Part shown: positions 19,188-30,759 of the stretch, one piece after another
Layout of the letters: each line of letters begins with the position of its first letter
Numbering within the stretch: position 1 is the first letter of the stretch
Assembly: GCA_900446925.1 (NCBI GenBank)
Contig: UAVY01000001.1
Coordinates: 310,001 to 374,000 of the forward strand
Reading direction: 5' to 3'
DNA length: 64,000 nt
From: Citrobacter koseri
Lineage (GTDB): Bacteria; Pseudomonadota; Gammaproteobacteria; Enterobacterales; Enterobacteriaceae
Notes under the pieces: model-generated
Told to the model about the DNA's origin: nothing
Seen by the model: the letters and a program-made list of their open reading frames with translations, nothing else
Database searches by the model: none
Position numbers and translations under genes: made by a program

Positions 19188-19209
19188 GCAGGTTGACACT
19201 AAAAAGTGA

Positions 19210-20436
19210 CTACACGTCCAGCAGCAGACGCGTCGGATCTTCCAGCAGCTCTTTAATGGCGACCAGGAAGCCCACTGATTCACGACCATCGATCAGACGG
19301 TGATCGTAAGACAGCGCCAGGTACATCATCCGGCAGGATCTCAACCTTGCCATCCACCGCCATCGGACGATCTTTGATCGCATGCATGCCGAGGATTGCG
19401 CTCTGCGGCGGGTTGATGATCGGGGGTAGACATCAGCGAGCCGAACACGCCACCGTTGGTGATGGTGAAGTTACCGCCGGTCAGATCGTCCACCGTCAGC
19501 TTACCGTCACGCCCTTTCACGGCCAGTTCTTTGATTTTCTTTCTCGATATCCGCCATGCCGAGGGTATCGACATCACGCAGTACCGGCGTTACCAGACCA
19601 CGCGGCGTGGAAACCGCCATGCTGACGTCGAAGTAGTTGTGATACACCACGTCATCGCCATCAATGGAAGCGTTCACTTCCGGGTAGCGTTTCAGCGCTT
19701 CAACCACCGCTTTCACGTAGAAGGACATGAAGCCCAGACGAATGCCGTGACGTTTTTCAAACGCGTCGCCGTACTGCTTACGCAGATCCATGATTGGCTT
19801 CATGTTGACTTCGTTGAACGTGGTCAGCATCGGCGGTGGAGTTTTTCGCTTCCAGCAGACGCTCGGCTACGCGCTTGCGCAGACGGGTCATCGGGACGCG
19901 TTTTTCACTGCGAGCGCCAAGCGCAGGCTGTGCGGCAGGCGCGGCTTTCCGGCGCTTTGGCTTCCGCTTTCGCCGGTGCCTTCGCCAGATGTTTTTCCAC
20001 ATCTTCGCGCGTGATGCGACCGCCTACGCCCGTGCCTTTGATGGCGCTGGCGTCGAGGTTGTGTTCACCCAACAGACGGCGGATCGCCGGGCTGAGGGCA
20101 TCGTTGTTCTGCTCGGATAGCGACGCCTGCTGGCGCTGCGCTGGTGTAGAAGCTTTCTCTTCGGATTTGGCGCTGGTCTCTTTACCGGAGCTGTTGCCTT
20201 CACGCAGGCGACCCCAGGATCTGGCGAGACGTTACCGTCGTACCTTCATCTTCCAGAACCGCATCCAGAATGCCGTCAGCCGATGCCGGTACTTCCAGTA
20301 CCACTTTGTCAGTTTCGATTTCTACCAGCACTTCATCACGCTGGACACTATCGCCCGGTTTTTTGTGCCAGGTCGCAACAGTTGCGTCCGCTACGGACTC
20401 AGGCAGGTCGGGAACAAGAATATCTACGCTACTCAT
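19210..20436 (-). CDS. sucB: 2-oxoglutarate dehydrogenase E2 (dihydrolipoyl succinyltransferase), frameshifted
   Basis: Core of the 2-oxoglutarate dehydrogenase complex. Residues 1-75 are the lipoyl domain, with the lipoylated lysine in [16 protein letters not shown]. The E3-binding region follows (20060-19980), then the catalytic domain with [52 protein letters not shown] and [12 protein letters not shown]. The active-site HxxxDG region falls in the 3' part, where frames change near 19330 and 19425. Other breaks lie near 20210, 19950, 19842 and 19540. The corrected product has about 405 residues and ends [12 protein letters not shown]. All breaks are single-base changes in runs. Confidence 0.93.
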
Positions 20437-20450
20437 TATTTATCCTTTAA

Positions 20451-23258
20451 TTAATCGACGTTCAGCGCGTCATTAACCAGATCTTGTTGCTGTTTCTGGT
20501 GAACGGACAGATACCCTACCGCCGGGGAGGGCGGAGGCCGGCGACCTGCGTAACGCAGAGCAGACCCAAATGGAATCACTTCACGGAAATGATGCTGACT
20601 ACAGTACCATGCGCCCTGGTTGAGCGGCTCTTCCTGGCACCAGACAAAATCATGTACGGTGGGCGTACGGTTTCAGCGCTTCCTGAACCGCTTTGTGCGG
20701 GAACGGGTAGAGCTGTTCAATGCGCACAATGGCGACATCTTTCTGATCGTTTTTACGGCGTTGTTCCAGCAGGTCGTAATAAACCTTACCAGAACACATC
20801 ACCACGCGCTTCACGCCTTGCGGATCGAGCTCATCAACCTCGCCAATCGCTGGCTGGAAGGCGCCGTTGGCCAGTTCGTCCAGGCTGGAGACCGCCAGCG
20901 GATGACGCAGCAGCGACTTCGGCGACATAACGACCAGCGGGCGGCGCATACCGCGCAGCGCCTGACGACGCAGCATGTGATAAACCTGCGCCGGGGTGGA
21001 CGGGACGCAAACCTGCATGTTCTGCTCAGCGCAAAGTTGCAGATAACGTTCCAGACGCGCGGAGGAGTGCTCCGGCCCCTGCCCTTCGTAGCCGTGCGGC
21101 AGCAGCATCACCAGGCCGCACATCCGCCCCCATTTCTGCTCGCCGGAGGAGATGAACTGATCGATCACCACCTGCGCGCCGTTAGCGAAGTCGCCGAACT
21201 GCGCTTCCCAGATGGTCAGGGTGCGCGGTTCAGCGGTCGCATAGCCGTATTCGAACGCCAGCACCGCTTCTTCAGACAGGACGGAGTCCCAGACGCGGAA
21301 GGTGCCCTGACCGTTATGAATGTGCTGCAACGGCGTATACGTGGAACCATTTGGCCTGGTTATGAATCACCGCATGACGGTGGAAGAAGGTGCCGCGACC
21401 GGAATCCTCGCCGGACAGACGCACCGGAATCCCCTCATCAACCAGCGTGGCGTAGGCCAGCGTTTCCGCGCCGCCCCAGTCGAACAGCTTCTCGCCAGCG
21501 GCCATCGACTGACGATCGCCGTAAATTTTGGCGACGCGCGACTGCATTTCTACCGCTTCCGGCACCGTGCTGATGCGTTTAGCCAGTTCCTGCAAACGCT
21601 TCATTTCCACCTTGTTCGGGTAGCTCTCATCCCATTCATGGTTGAGGTACGGCGACCAGGTGAAGGAGTGCATGTTCATCGGACGCCACTCTTTCACCAC
21701 GCATTCGCCTGCATCCAGCGCATCGCGGTAGAGGTTGACCATTTCAGTGGCGTCTTCCAGCGTAGCGACCTTGTCCGCTTCCAGCTTGTCGGCGTAGAGT
21801 TTACGCGGCGTCGGATGCTTTTTGATTTTCTGGTACATCAGCGGCTGGGTTGCGCTCGGCTCGTCGGCTTCGTTATGGCCGTGACGGCGGTAGCACACCA
21901 GATCGATGAAGACATCGCGTTTAAAGGTGTTACGGAAGTCCAGCGCCAGACGGGTAACGAAAGCCACCGCTTCCGGGTCATCCGCGTTAACGTGGAAAAT
22001 CGGCGCCTGAACCATCTTGCCGATGTCGGTGCAGTATGGGGTGGAACGCGCATCCAGCGGGTTGGAAGGTGGTAAAGCCCACCTGGTTGTTGATGACGAT
22101 ACGCACCGTACCGCCCACTTCATAACCACGCGCTTTGGACATGTTCAGGGTTTCCTGAACCACGCCCTGGCCCGTCACTGCGGCGTCGCCGTGAATGGTG
22201 ATTGGCAGCACTTTATTGCTGCTCGGCTCATCCAGACGATCCAGACGGGCGCGCACGGAACCGATCACTACCGGGCTGACGATTTCCAGGTGCGACGGGT
22301 TAAACGCCAGCGGCCAGGTGAACCAGACCGCCTTCGGTTTCGATATCAGACGAGAAGCCCATGTGGTACTTCACGTCGCCGGTGCCGAGATGCTCTTTAT
22401 GTTTGCCCGCAAATTCGTCGAACAGATCCTGCGGTTTTTTACCCAGCACGTTGACCAGCACGTTCAGACGACCACGGTGCGCCATACCCAGCACCACTTC
22501 GCGGGTGCCGCTGTTGCCCGCATGACGGATCATCTCTTTGAGCATCGGGATTAACGCATCGCCGCCTTCCAGCGAGAAGCGTTTTGCCCCCGGGAATTTC
22601 GCCCCCAGATAACGCTCCAGCCCTTCGGCGGCGGTCAGTTCGTTGAGGAAGCGTTTTTTTCTCTTCCGCGCTGAAGGCGGCGCGGGCCGGATTCGATACG
22701 CTGCTGATCCAGCGTTTCTCTTCGGTGCTGGTGATGTGCATATACTCGGCGCCAATCGGGCCGCAGTATGTTTGTTTGAGCGCGGAAATAAGTTCGCCCA
22801 GCTTCATCGTCTCTTTGCCAATCGCAAAAGAACCTACGTTAAAGCTTTCCTGGAAATCGGCCTCTGTCAGATCGTGGAAAGAGGGGTCCAGATCCGCCAC
22901 GTTTTCTTGCTCCCACAGTCCCAGCGGATCGAGATTCGCATGCTGGTGACCACGGAAACGATAAGCGTTGATAAGTTGCAGGACTTTGACCTGCTTCGTA
23001 TTGGTGTCAGGGTCGGAAATCGAAGAAGAGTAACGTGAGGCATCCTTCGCCAGACGACGGAAATAATCACGCGTTTTTGAATGGAATTGATCCGGTTTGA
23101 CTCCCGGTGCCAGGTAACTGCTGGAACGTCGAACGCCAGTTAGCGTCTACCGAGTCAGGATCGGTTAAGAAGTCTTCATAGAGCTGTTCTATCCAGCTCT
23201 GGTTTGCGCCAGAGAGGTAAGAAGAGTCCAACCAGGCTTTCAAAGCGCTGTTCTGCAT
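20451..23258 (-). CDS. sucA: 2-oxoglutarate dehydrogenase E1 (frameshifted)
   Basis: Thiamine-diphosphate decarboxylase of the 2-oxoglutarate dehydrogenase complex. It opens [20 protein letters not shown] and ends [13 protein letters not shown], covering the usual 930 or so residues. Conserved blocks seen are [15 protein letters not shown], the ThDP loop [56 protein letters not shown] and [18 protein letters not shown]. Breaks occur near 23105, 22665, 22310, 22065, 21340, 20650 and in 20520-20630. Each is a single-base event, mostly extra G/C, and correction restores a sequence almost identical to E. coli SucA. Confidence 0.95.
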
Positions 23259-23551
23259 CGTGATCCCTTAAGCATTCTGTATGCTTACTTCGCCGTGGAT
23301 ACTACCACGCACATTGCTGTGCGTGCCGGGGTTCACTTGCGAGCTCTTCTCTGTGTAGCGGCTCGCGAAGGAACCTTTAGAAACTGTCTAACCATCAGGG
23401 CAGTTTTTAAAGGTTTCCTGCATTTCAAACCGGTGGTGGCCCCGTAGACCTGATAAGCGTAGCGCCATCGGGCAATATATGCCGGATGACGACGCCAACG
23501 TCTTATCCGGCCTACGGGACTGTCATTTACTGCGCTTACCGGCGTTATTAT
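23259..23551. other. sdhB-sucA spacer with REP element
   Basis: No gene. On the minus strand this is the leader of the suc part of the operon. It carries a REP/BIME element and otherwise no clear structure. Confidence 0.6.
23440..23518. repeat. REP/BIME element between sdhB and sucA
   Basis: CCGTAGACCTGATAAGCGTAGCGCCATCGGG pairs with the inverted unit GCCGGATGACGACGCC and CTTATCCGGCCTACGGG. It is placed just after the sdhB stop. Confidence 0.8.
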
Positions 23552-24268
23552 TTACGCACTGCGTTGCAACAACATCGACTTAATATGGCCGATGGCGCGC
23601 GTCGGGTTCAGCCCCTTAGGACATACACTGACGCAGTTCATGATGCTATGACAGCGGAATACGCTGAATGCATCGCTCAGGTCTTCCAGGCGGCTGTCGG
23701 TCTCGGTATCACGGCTATCGATCAGGAAACGATACGCTGCTAACAGACCTGCCGGGCCGATAAACTTATCCGGGTTCCACCAGAACGACGGGCACGACGT
23801 TGAACAGCACGCACAAAGAATACACTCATACAGCCCATCGAGTTTTTCACGCTGCTCGGGCATCTGTAAATGCTCACGAGCGGGTGGATTTTGCCCATTA
23901 TTCAATAAGTAAGGCTTAATCTTCTCATATTGTGCGTAGAATTGCCCCATGTCTACCACCAAATCGCGGATAACCGGTAAACCGGGCAGCGGACGGATAA
24001 CAATCTTCTTACCCGGCTGGTGTAGCGCCGAAACCGGCGTAATACACGCCAGGCCGTTTTTACCGTTCATGTTCAGGCCATCTGAACCGCACACGCCTTC
24101 ACGGCATGAGCGACGGAAAGAGAGGCTGGGATCTTTCTCTTTCAGCTGCATCAGCGCATCCAGCAGCATCATGTCACGCCCTTCTTCGCCTTCCAGGGTG
24201 TAATCCTGCATGCGCGGAGCGTCATCAACATCCGGGTTATAGCGATAAATCGAAAACTCGAGTTTCAT
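23552..24268 (-). CDS. sdhB: Succinate dehydrogenase iron-sulfur subunit
   Basis: 238 residues, same as E. coli. The N-terminal plant-type ferredoxin domain holds the [2Fe-2S] ligands in SCREGVCGSDGLNMNG (near residue 55-70) and a later Cys in LACIT. The C-terminal domain has CILCACCSTSCPS (near 149) and CHSIMNCVSVCPKGLNP (near 206) for the [4Fe-4S] and [3Fe-4S] clusters. It relays electrons from SdhA FAD to ubiquinone in the inner membrane complex. The frame is intact, 15 bases after sdhA. Confidence 0.97.
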   Translation of the reverse strand: MKLEFSIYRYNPDVDDAPRMQDYTLEGEEGRDMMLLDALMQLKEKDPSLSFRRSCREGVCGSDGLNMNGKNGLACITPVSALHQPGKKIVIRPLPGLPVIRDLVVDMGQFYAQYEKIKPYLLNNGQNPPAREHLQMPEQREKLDGLYECILCACCSTSCPSFWWNPDKFIGPAGLLAAYRFLIDSRDTETDSRLEDLSDAFSVFRCHSIMNCVSVCPKGLNPTRAIGHIKSMLLQRSA

Positions 24269-24283
24269 TTTCCTGTCTCCGCA

Positions 24284-26051
24284 TTAGTAAGTACGAATCT
24301 TCGGCGGGAATGCCGGGCGCAGTTTCGGTTCCATATTGACGCTACGACGCGTCATGGATTCCGTCTCTGGCAGATACAGGGAATGGCACAGCCAGTTTTC
24401 ATCATCACGATCCGGGAAGTCGAAGCGGCTATGCGCGCCACGGCTTTCGGTACGGAAGTTGGCGGATACCGCAGTTGCGTAAGCCGTTTCCATCAGGTTG
24501 TCCAGCTCCAGACACTCGACGCGCTGGGTGTTGAACTCGCTAGAGGTGTCATCCAGACGGGCGTTTTTCAGACGCTCGCGGATCACCTTCAGTTGCTCAA
24601 GCCCTTTCGCCATCGCGTCACCTTCACGGAATACCGAGAAGTTGTGCTGCATACATTCCTGCAACGCTTTACGGATAACCACCGGATCTTCGCCGTCACG
24701 GTTGTTGTTCCAGCGGTTGAGACGTTCCAGAGAGGCCTCAATGTCAGACTCGCTGGCGTCACGCAGCGCGCCCTGCTCGGCAATGGACTCCTGCAAATGC
24801 AGACCGGCCGCACGTCCGAAGACCACCAGGTCAAGCAGCGAGTTGCCGCCCAGACGGTTAGCGCCGTGTACGGATACGCAGGCGATCTCACCCACCGCGA
24901 ACAGGCCAGGAATCACCACGTCTTCACCCTGCTCGTTCACGGTCAGCGCCTGACCGGTCACTTTGGTCGGGATACCGCCCATCATGTAGTGACAGGTTGG
25001 GATAACCGGGATCGGCTCTTTAACCGGGTCAACGTGCGCAAAGGTACGGGACAATTCGAGGATACCCGGCAGACGGGATTCGAGCACTTCTTTACCCAAA
25101 TGGTCGAGCTTCAGTTTCGCGTGCGGCCCCCACGGGCCGTCGCAGCCGCGACCTTCACGGATTTCGATCATAATAGAACGCGCGACCACGTCACGACCGG
25201 CCAGGTCCTTCGCGTTCGGGGCATAGCGCTCCATAAAGCGCTCGCCATGTTTATTCAGCAGATAACCGCCTTCACCACGGCAGCCTTCTGTCACCAGCAC
25301 GCCCGCGCCCGCAATGCCGGTCGGGTGGAACTGCCACATTTCCATATCCTGCACCGGAACACCGGCACGCAGCGCCATACCCACGCCGTCGCCGGTGTTG
25401 ATATGAGCGTTAGTGGTGGACTGGTAAATACGGCCTGCGCCGCCGGTCGCCAGCACGGTTGCGCGCGCTTTGAAGTAGACCACTTCGCCGGTTTCGATAC
25501 ACTGCGCGGTACACCCCACTACCGCGCCATCCTGGTTTTTCACCAGATCCAGCGCATACCATTCAGAAAAAATGGTGGTGTGGTTTTTCAGGTTCTGCTG
25601 GTACAGCGTGTGCAACAGCGCGTGACCGGTACGGTCAGCCGCCGCTGCGGTACGCGCCGCCTGTTCGCCGCCGAAGTTTTTCGACTGACCGCCGAACGGA
25701 CGCTGATAGATACGGCCATCGTCAAGACGGGAGAAAGGCAGACCCATGTGCTCCAGTTCCAGAATCGCTTCCGGGCCGGTTTTGCACATATATTCAATCG
25801 CGTCCTGGTCGCCGATGTAGTCCGATCCTTTTACGGTATCGTACATGTGCCATTCCCAGTTATCTTCATGGGTATTACCGAGCGCCACGGTGATGCCACC
25901 TTGTGCGGATACGGTATGGGAACGGGTTGGGAAGACTTTGGAGAGCAGCGCACAGGTCTGGCCCGCTCTGGGAAATTTGCAGCGCTGCGCGCATACCTGC
26001 GCCGCCTGCGCCAATAACAACAGCATCAAATTCTCTGACTGGCAGTTTCAT
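24284..26051 (-). CDS. sdhA: Succinate dehydrogenase flavoprotein subunit (one frameshift)
   Basis: Catalytic FAD subunit, 588 residues after removing one extra G/C at 25962-25964. It opens [20 protein letters not shown] (FAD dinucleotide fold) and continues [20 protein letters not shown], whose SHT contains the FAD-linked histidine. Later blocks are [20 protein letters not shown], the active-site [12 protein letters not shown] and [20 protein letters not shown]. The start overlaps the sdhD stop (TAATG). The single break lies 90 bases after the start, and everything downstream is intact. Confidence 0.96.
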
Positions 26052-26398
26052 TACACACCCCACACCACAACAAATCCATAAATGACGTAAACCACCAGCG
26101 CAACAACGATTGCCAGCTGTAGCACAAGGCGCAGGGCCAGAGGTTTAACGTAGTCGGTCAACACCTGCCACATGCCAATCCAGGCATGAATCAAGATGGA
26201 GAAAAGTGCCAGCAGGGTGAAGACTTTGGTGAATGCCGATGAGAAGAAACCGCTCCAGACATCAAAGGTCAGCTCGCCGCTTATTGCGAAAAAGCCCACC
26301 ATATAAACGATGTAGAGGGTCAGAACGATAGCGGTAGCACGGACCAGGATGAAGTCATGTACGCCATTGCGTCCTAATGCGGAGGCGTTGCTTACCAT
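26051..26398 (-). CDS. sdhD: Succinate dehydrogenase membrane anchor subunit
   Basis: 115 residues with three hydrophobic helices, the standard SdhD length. It starts [20 protein letters not shown]. The heme/quinone region includes [18 protein letters not shown], with the conserved HAWIGM heme histidine and the D-Y quinone-site pair. It overlaps sdhC upstream by 7 bases and sdhA downstream by one base. Confidence 0.97.
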   Translation of the reverse strand: MVSNASALGRNGVHDFILVRATAIVLTLYIVYMVGFFAISGELTFDVWSGFFSSAFTKVFTLLALFSILIHAWIGMWQVLTDYVKPLALRLVLQLAIVVALVVYVIYGFVVVWGV

Positions 26399-26781
26399 AC
26401 GAGGACTCCTGCGAGAAGTGAAAGCACGACAGTGATAACAAAAGAGATTTTGGCTGAGCGTTTACCCGCTTCGAATGTTTCTTCCAGATAGCCAAAATCC
26501 ATCATCATGTGACGAATACCGACCACGACGTGATACGCCAGCGCGGTGAGGATGCCCCACATAATAAATTTAACAAAGAAGCTCCCCATGATGGCGGATG
26601 CCTGCTGGAATCCTTCAGGGGAAGAGAGGCTGGTGCCCAATAACCACAACAGAATCCCGACCGCCACGAAGGTGATCACTCCAGAAACGCGATGGAGAAT
26701 GGACGCTATCGCCGTGATTGGGAACCGGATCGTTGTCAGATCCAGATTGACAGGTCTTTGTTTTTTCACATTTCTTATCAT
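26392..26781 (-). CDS. sdhC: Succinate dehydrogenase cytochrome b556 subunit
   Basis: 129 residues from [15 protein letters not shown]; an upstream in-frame ATG five codons earlier (26796) is the alternative start. Three membrane helices are visible. SILHRVSGV carries the Ser and Arg of the quinone site, and [15 protein letters not shown] carries the axial heme histidine. It is the first gene of sdhCDAB. In E. coli its mRNA is repressed by RyhB, Spot 42 and other sRNAs. Confidence 0.96.
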   Translation of the reverse strand: MIRNVKKQRPVNLDLTTIRFPITAIASILHRVSGVITFVAVGILLWLLGTSLSSPEGFQQASAIMGSFFVKFIMWGILTALAYHVVVGIRHMMMDFGYLEETFEAGKRSAKISFVITVVLSLLAGVLVW

Positions 26782-27493
26782 GAATAACGCCCACATGCTG
26801 TTCTTATTATTCCCTTTGGACTTCGGGTACAGAGGGTGAATCTACCTGTAGCCAGAAAGACGACGGGATTTCCTTCCTCCGGTCTGCTTGCGGGTCAGAC
26901 AGCGTCCTTTCTATAACTGCGCGTCATGTAAAACACTGCTTCCAGTTGCTAAAACGACACGTTACAACGCTGGGTGGCTCGGGATTGCAGGGTATTCCGG
27001 AGACCTGGCGGCAGTATAGGACGTTCACAAAATCATTACAATTAACCTACATATAGTTTGTCGGGTTTTATCCCGAACAGTGACATAGGTCACGATAACA
27101 ACATTTATTTAATTTTTAATCATCTGATTTGACAAACATTAAACAAAGTTGTTACAAACAACACCAGAAAAGGCATATAATGGCGCAAAAGTTATGGGGT
27201 CACTCTTTCACCTGCTAATAAGTTATGTAACAGTGTGGCGGTATTGACCAATTTATTCAGGACAGTTATTAGTGATAGTCAGGTTTAATAATTCGGATTG
27301 CTAAGTTGTTGATTTGTTGCTAATTCGCCATAAGTTAACTGTTTTTACCTGCAAGCGCCCATTGCTCTGTACCCTGGTTTTCTCCTCTTTCGCAGAGCGG
27401 CGAGCCAAATAACAAACTGGTAACGGTTGATTTATGTAACGAAGCAAATCTCACTGAGTAGTCTTAAGCAATAAGGCGCTAAGGAGACCGTAA
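26782..27493. promoter_or_regulatory. Divergent sdhC/gltA control region
   Basis: About 700 bases without a gene between the divergent sdhC and gltA starts, AT-rich in the middle. For gltA, TATAAT at 27176-27181 with TTACAA at 27152-27157 (18-base spacing) is a good sigma-70 match and corresponds to the known E. coli gltA promoter segment. The downstream leader is conserved with E. coli. In E. coli this region is controlled by ArcA and CRP. It drives sdhCDAB-sucABCD leftward and gltA rightward. Confidence 0.8.
27079..27094. promoter_or_regulatory. CRP-like site between sdhC and gltA
   Basis: AGTGACATAGGTCACG matches the CRP half-sites TGTGA-N6-TCACA at 8 of 10 positions and contains a perfect GTGAC/GTCAC dyad. 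It sits where CRP control of the sdh promoter is known in E. coli. Confidence 0.55.
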
Positions 27494-28778
27494 ATGGCTG
27501 ATACAAAAGCAAAACTCACCCTAAATGGTGACTCTGCTATTGAACTGGATGTGCTAAAGGGCACACTCGGTCAAGACGTTATTGATATTCGTAGTCTCGG
27601 CTCAAAGGGGATGTTCACTTTTGATCCAGGTTTCACCTCTACCGCATCCTGCGAATCCAAAATCACCTTCATCGACGGCGACGAAGGCATTCTGTTACAT
27701 CGCGGCTTCCCGATTGACCAACTGGCTACCGAGTCTAACTATCTGGAAGTATGTTACATCCTGCTGTACGGCGAGAAACCGACCCAGGCAGAGTACGACG
27801 AGTTCAAAACCACCGTCACACGCCATACCATGATCCATGAGCAGATTACCCGTCTGTTCCACGGTTTTCGCCGCGACTCGCATCCGATGGCCGTTATGTG
27901 CGGCGTCACCGGCGCGCTGGCTGCGTTCTACCACGACTCGATGGATGTGAATAATCCGCGTCATCGTGAAATCGCCGCGTTCCGCCTGCTGTCCAAAATG
28001 CCGACAATGGCGGCAATGTGTTACAAGTATTCTATCGGTCAACCGTTCGTCTACCCGCGCAACGACCTCTCCTATTCCGGCAACTTCCTGAACATGATGT
28101 TCTCCACACCGTGCGAAAACTATGAAGTTAACCCGGTGCTGGAACGCGCAATGGACAGGATTCTGATTCTTCACGCCGATCACGAACAGAACGCATCAAC
28201 GTCAACCGTCCGTACCGCAGGCTCCTCCGGCGCGAACCCGTTCGCCTGCATCGCGGCAGGCATTGCCTCCCTGTGGGGGACCGGCACATGGCGGCGCGAA
28301 CGAAGCGGCGCTGAAAATGCTGGTAGAAATCAGCTCTGTTAAACACATCCCGGAATTTATTCGCCGGGCAAAAGACAAAAATGATTCTTTCCGCCTGATG
28401 GGCTTCGGTCACCGTGTTTACAAAAACTATGACCCGCGCGCTACCGTCATGCGTGAAACCTGCCACGAAGTTCTGAAAGAGCTGGGCACCAAAGATGACC
28501 TGCTGGAAGTCGCGATGGAGCTGGAACACATCGCGCTGAACGACCCGTACTTTATCGAGAAGAAACTCTACCCGAACGTAGACTTCTACTCCGGTATCAT
28601 TCTGAAAGCGATGGGCATTCCGTCCTCCATGTTCACCGTGATCTTCGCGATGGCGCGTACCGTGGGCTGGATTGCACACTGGAACGAAATGCACAGCGAA
28701 GGCATGAAAATCGCCCGTCCGCGTCAGCTGTACACCGGCTACGAAAAGCGCGATTTCAAGTCTGATATTAAGCGTTAA
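27494..28778 (+). CDS. gltA: Citrate synthase, type II (one frameshift)
   Basis: First TCA-cycle enzyme, the NADH-inhibited hexameric type. The frame opens [20 protein letters not shown] behind AAGGAGACC. Catalytic stretches are [20 protein letters not shown] (His), [16 protein letters not shown] (His) and [15 protein letters not shown] (His/Arg), with the aspartate region in [15 protein letters not shown]. One extra G in the run 28275-28279 shifts the frame just before the WGPAHGG motif. Correction gives 427 residues, identical in length to E. coli. It is divergent from sdhC and followed by a terminator. Confidence 0.96.
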
Positions 28779-28785
28779 TCATCCT

Positions 28786-28818
28786 GGCCATCGGGTAACA
28801 CCGGTGGCCTTTATTATT
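28786..28818 (+). terminator. Terminator of gltA
   Basis: GGCCATCGG (28786-28794) pairs with CCGGTGGCC (28801-28809), with one mismatch or G-T pair, across a short loop, followed by TTTATTATTT. It lies 8 bases after the gltA stop. Confidence 0.75.
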
Positions 28819-29010
28819 TACTGAAACTCTGGCAACAATATTCATCTTGCCAATATAACCTTTATTACTCCAGTCACTCCCAATATATTACCGCCGAAAA
28901 AAAATAGCTATTTCCTTTCACATAGCATCAATAGCTAATGCATTATTTGACCTTTAAAACCATTAGATCTTTAATCCGACACAATTGGATGCAGGTAAAG
29001 GCTAAATGGA

Positions 29011-30748
29011 ATGGGCGATATTATTTACCTGAGAATCACAGGTGAGGAACAAGGAAACATTTCGGCGGGATGTGGAACATATTCGTCAACAGGTAATCGC
29101 TGGCAAAAAGGGCATGAAGACGAGATCTTCATATTTTCGCTATTCAGCGCATTGAGTAATACAGGAAAAGGTATTAACCTTCAGGGACTCAGATTCAGCA
29201 AATTAATCGATAAAAGCACCCCGCTATTTTGTAATACAATCACTAATAATGAAAGGCTGTTCATTGAAATTGATTTCTGGCGAATAAACAGAACGGGCCG
29301 ATGGGAACGCTATTATTATATTCAACTAAGAAATGCTTCTATAAGAAGTATTCAAACGCATGTGGCCCTTAATGAGCTGGATACCGAAGAGATTGCGGTA
29401 TCATATGATTATATTCTTTGCAAACACCTCATCGCCAATACCGAATTTGACTACCTGGCATTTCCCGCTGAATATAACCACTTGTTTATGCCGCAGCGCC
29501 CTCAACCGGTAAGTTCCCCCAGACCAGCGGCAATAAAAATCACGCCCCCCAGCCAACATCCCCCAAAAATCACACCGGTCTATGCTAAATCCTGCCTGAA
29601 AGCGAAAGGATGTACGGACGCCGGGAACACAGAAGAACCGGCAGAAAACTTCGGCCAGATGGCGATTTTTGCACAATCGTCAGTCGATGATTGTTGCGGA
29701 TATACGCAGCCCGCGGAAGCCTCAGCCATACCGCTGGCTCTGGGCGGGACTGGCGCAGGTGTGGGGAGAGTGGCCGCTCAGCGGTACGCTCAGTGCGACA
29801 AGAGCGATACCTTATGTGGGAGCACTGGTTTCCGCTCTGTATATTTCGTCTGCTGGCGAAGGCAGCGCGCGCGTTCCCGGGCGTGATGAATACTGGTACG
29901 AAGAGACCCTCAGACAGAAAGCGCTAACCGGAAGTACCGCCACCACCCGGGTACGCTTTTTCTGGGGTGCCGACACTCACGGCGCATCTCAGGTCTATGG
30001 CGTACATACAGGGGAAGGTACCCCTTATGAAAACGTCCGCGTCGCGAACATGGTGTGGAATGATGAACATCATCGCTATGAATTTACGCCTGCTCACGAC
30101 ATAGACGGGCCGTTAATCACCTGGACACCGGAAAACCCCGCGACTGGTGATTTACCTAATCACACCGGAAGCAATGTTCCACCGCTTGATCAGCCAACCA
30201 TTCTGGTGACACCAATCCCGGATGGCAAAAATGAGTACACCACGCCACCGTTCCTTGTGCCGGATGTCGCCGATTTTAACGATTATATTCTGGTCTTTCC
30301 GGCCGATTCAGGCATTCAGCCGATATATGTTTATCTTCGTGAAGATCCGCGCAAACAACCCGGCACGGCAACCGGTTACGGCGAAATTTTACCCGAAAAT
30401 AGTCGTTGGCTTGAGGCCGCCAGTTCTGGGCTGGGAGCGCCGATACCTGCACAGGTGGCAGATAAGCTGCGAGGAAGAACGTTTCGCAACTTTGACTACT
30501 TCAGAAGAGAGTTCTGGCTTGCGGTATCGGAATGCCCTGAACTGATGAGTCAGTTTAAAGAACAAAACCAAACCGAAATACGTCTCGGAAATGCTCCATT
30601 TAGCATCCCTCCAGAACATGTTGGAAGGAGAAGAAGATTCGAAATTCACCATCTTAATTTTATTATTAATGGTGGTGCAGTCTTTGATATGGATAATATG
30701 CGCGTTAACACTGTAAAAAATCACATTAAAAATCATTCAAATAAGTAG
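29011..30748 (+). CDS. Type VI secretion Hcp with C-terminal S-type pyocin/colicin DNase toxin (Hcp-ET), one frameshift
   Basis: Evolved T6SS effector of about 578 residues after removing one G at 29742-29744. Residues 1-150 are an enterobacterial Hcp: IYLRITGEEQGNISAGCGTY, then NRWQKGHEDEIFIF. Residues 155-195 are a proline-rich linker. Residues 195-440 form an S-type-pyocin-like region (KGCTDAGNTEEPAENFGQMA; TTRVRFFWGADT). The last 135 residues match colicin E9-type DNases: EDPRKQPGTATGYG, SGLGAPIPAQVADKLRG, RREFWLAVSECPEL, and the HNH core RFEIHH...GGAVFDMDNMRV...NHIKNH. The metal and catalytic histidines are all present. The gene is AT-rich relative to neighbours. No other T6SS gene is in the window, so delivery would depend on an apparatus elsewhere. 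Confidence 0.85.
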
Positions 30749-30759
30749 AGAGGGTACAC

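Noticed and set aside
19456..20454. 332-codon plus-strand ORF opposite sucB
   Set aside because: Shadow of the sucB coding strand; its composition (His/Arg/Phe-rich) is typical of antisense frames.
24383..26017. 544-codon plus-strand ORF opposite sdhA
   Set aside because: It is an antisense shadow of the conserved sdhA gene caused by codon bias.
29691..29927. Third-frame ORF inside the Hcp-toxin gene
   Set aside because: It spans the frameshift site and has no family; the corrected toxin frame explains the region.
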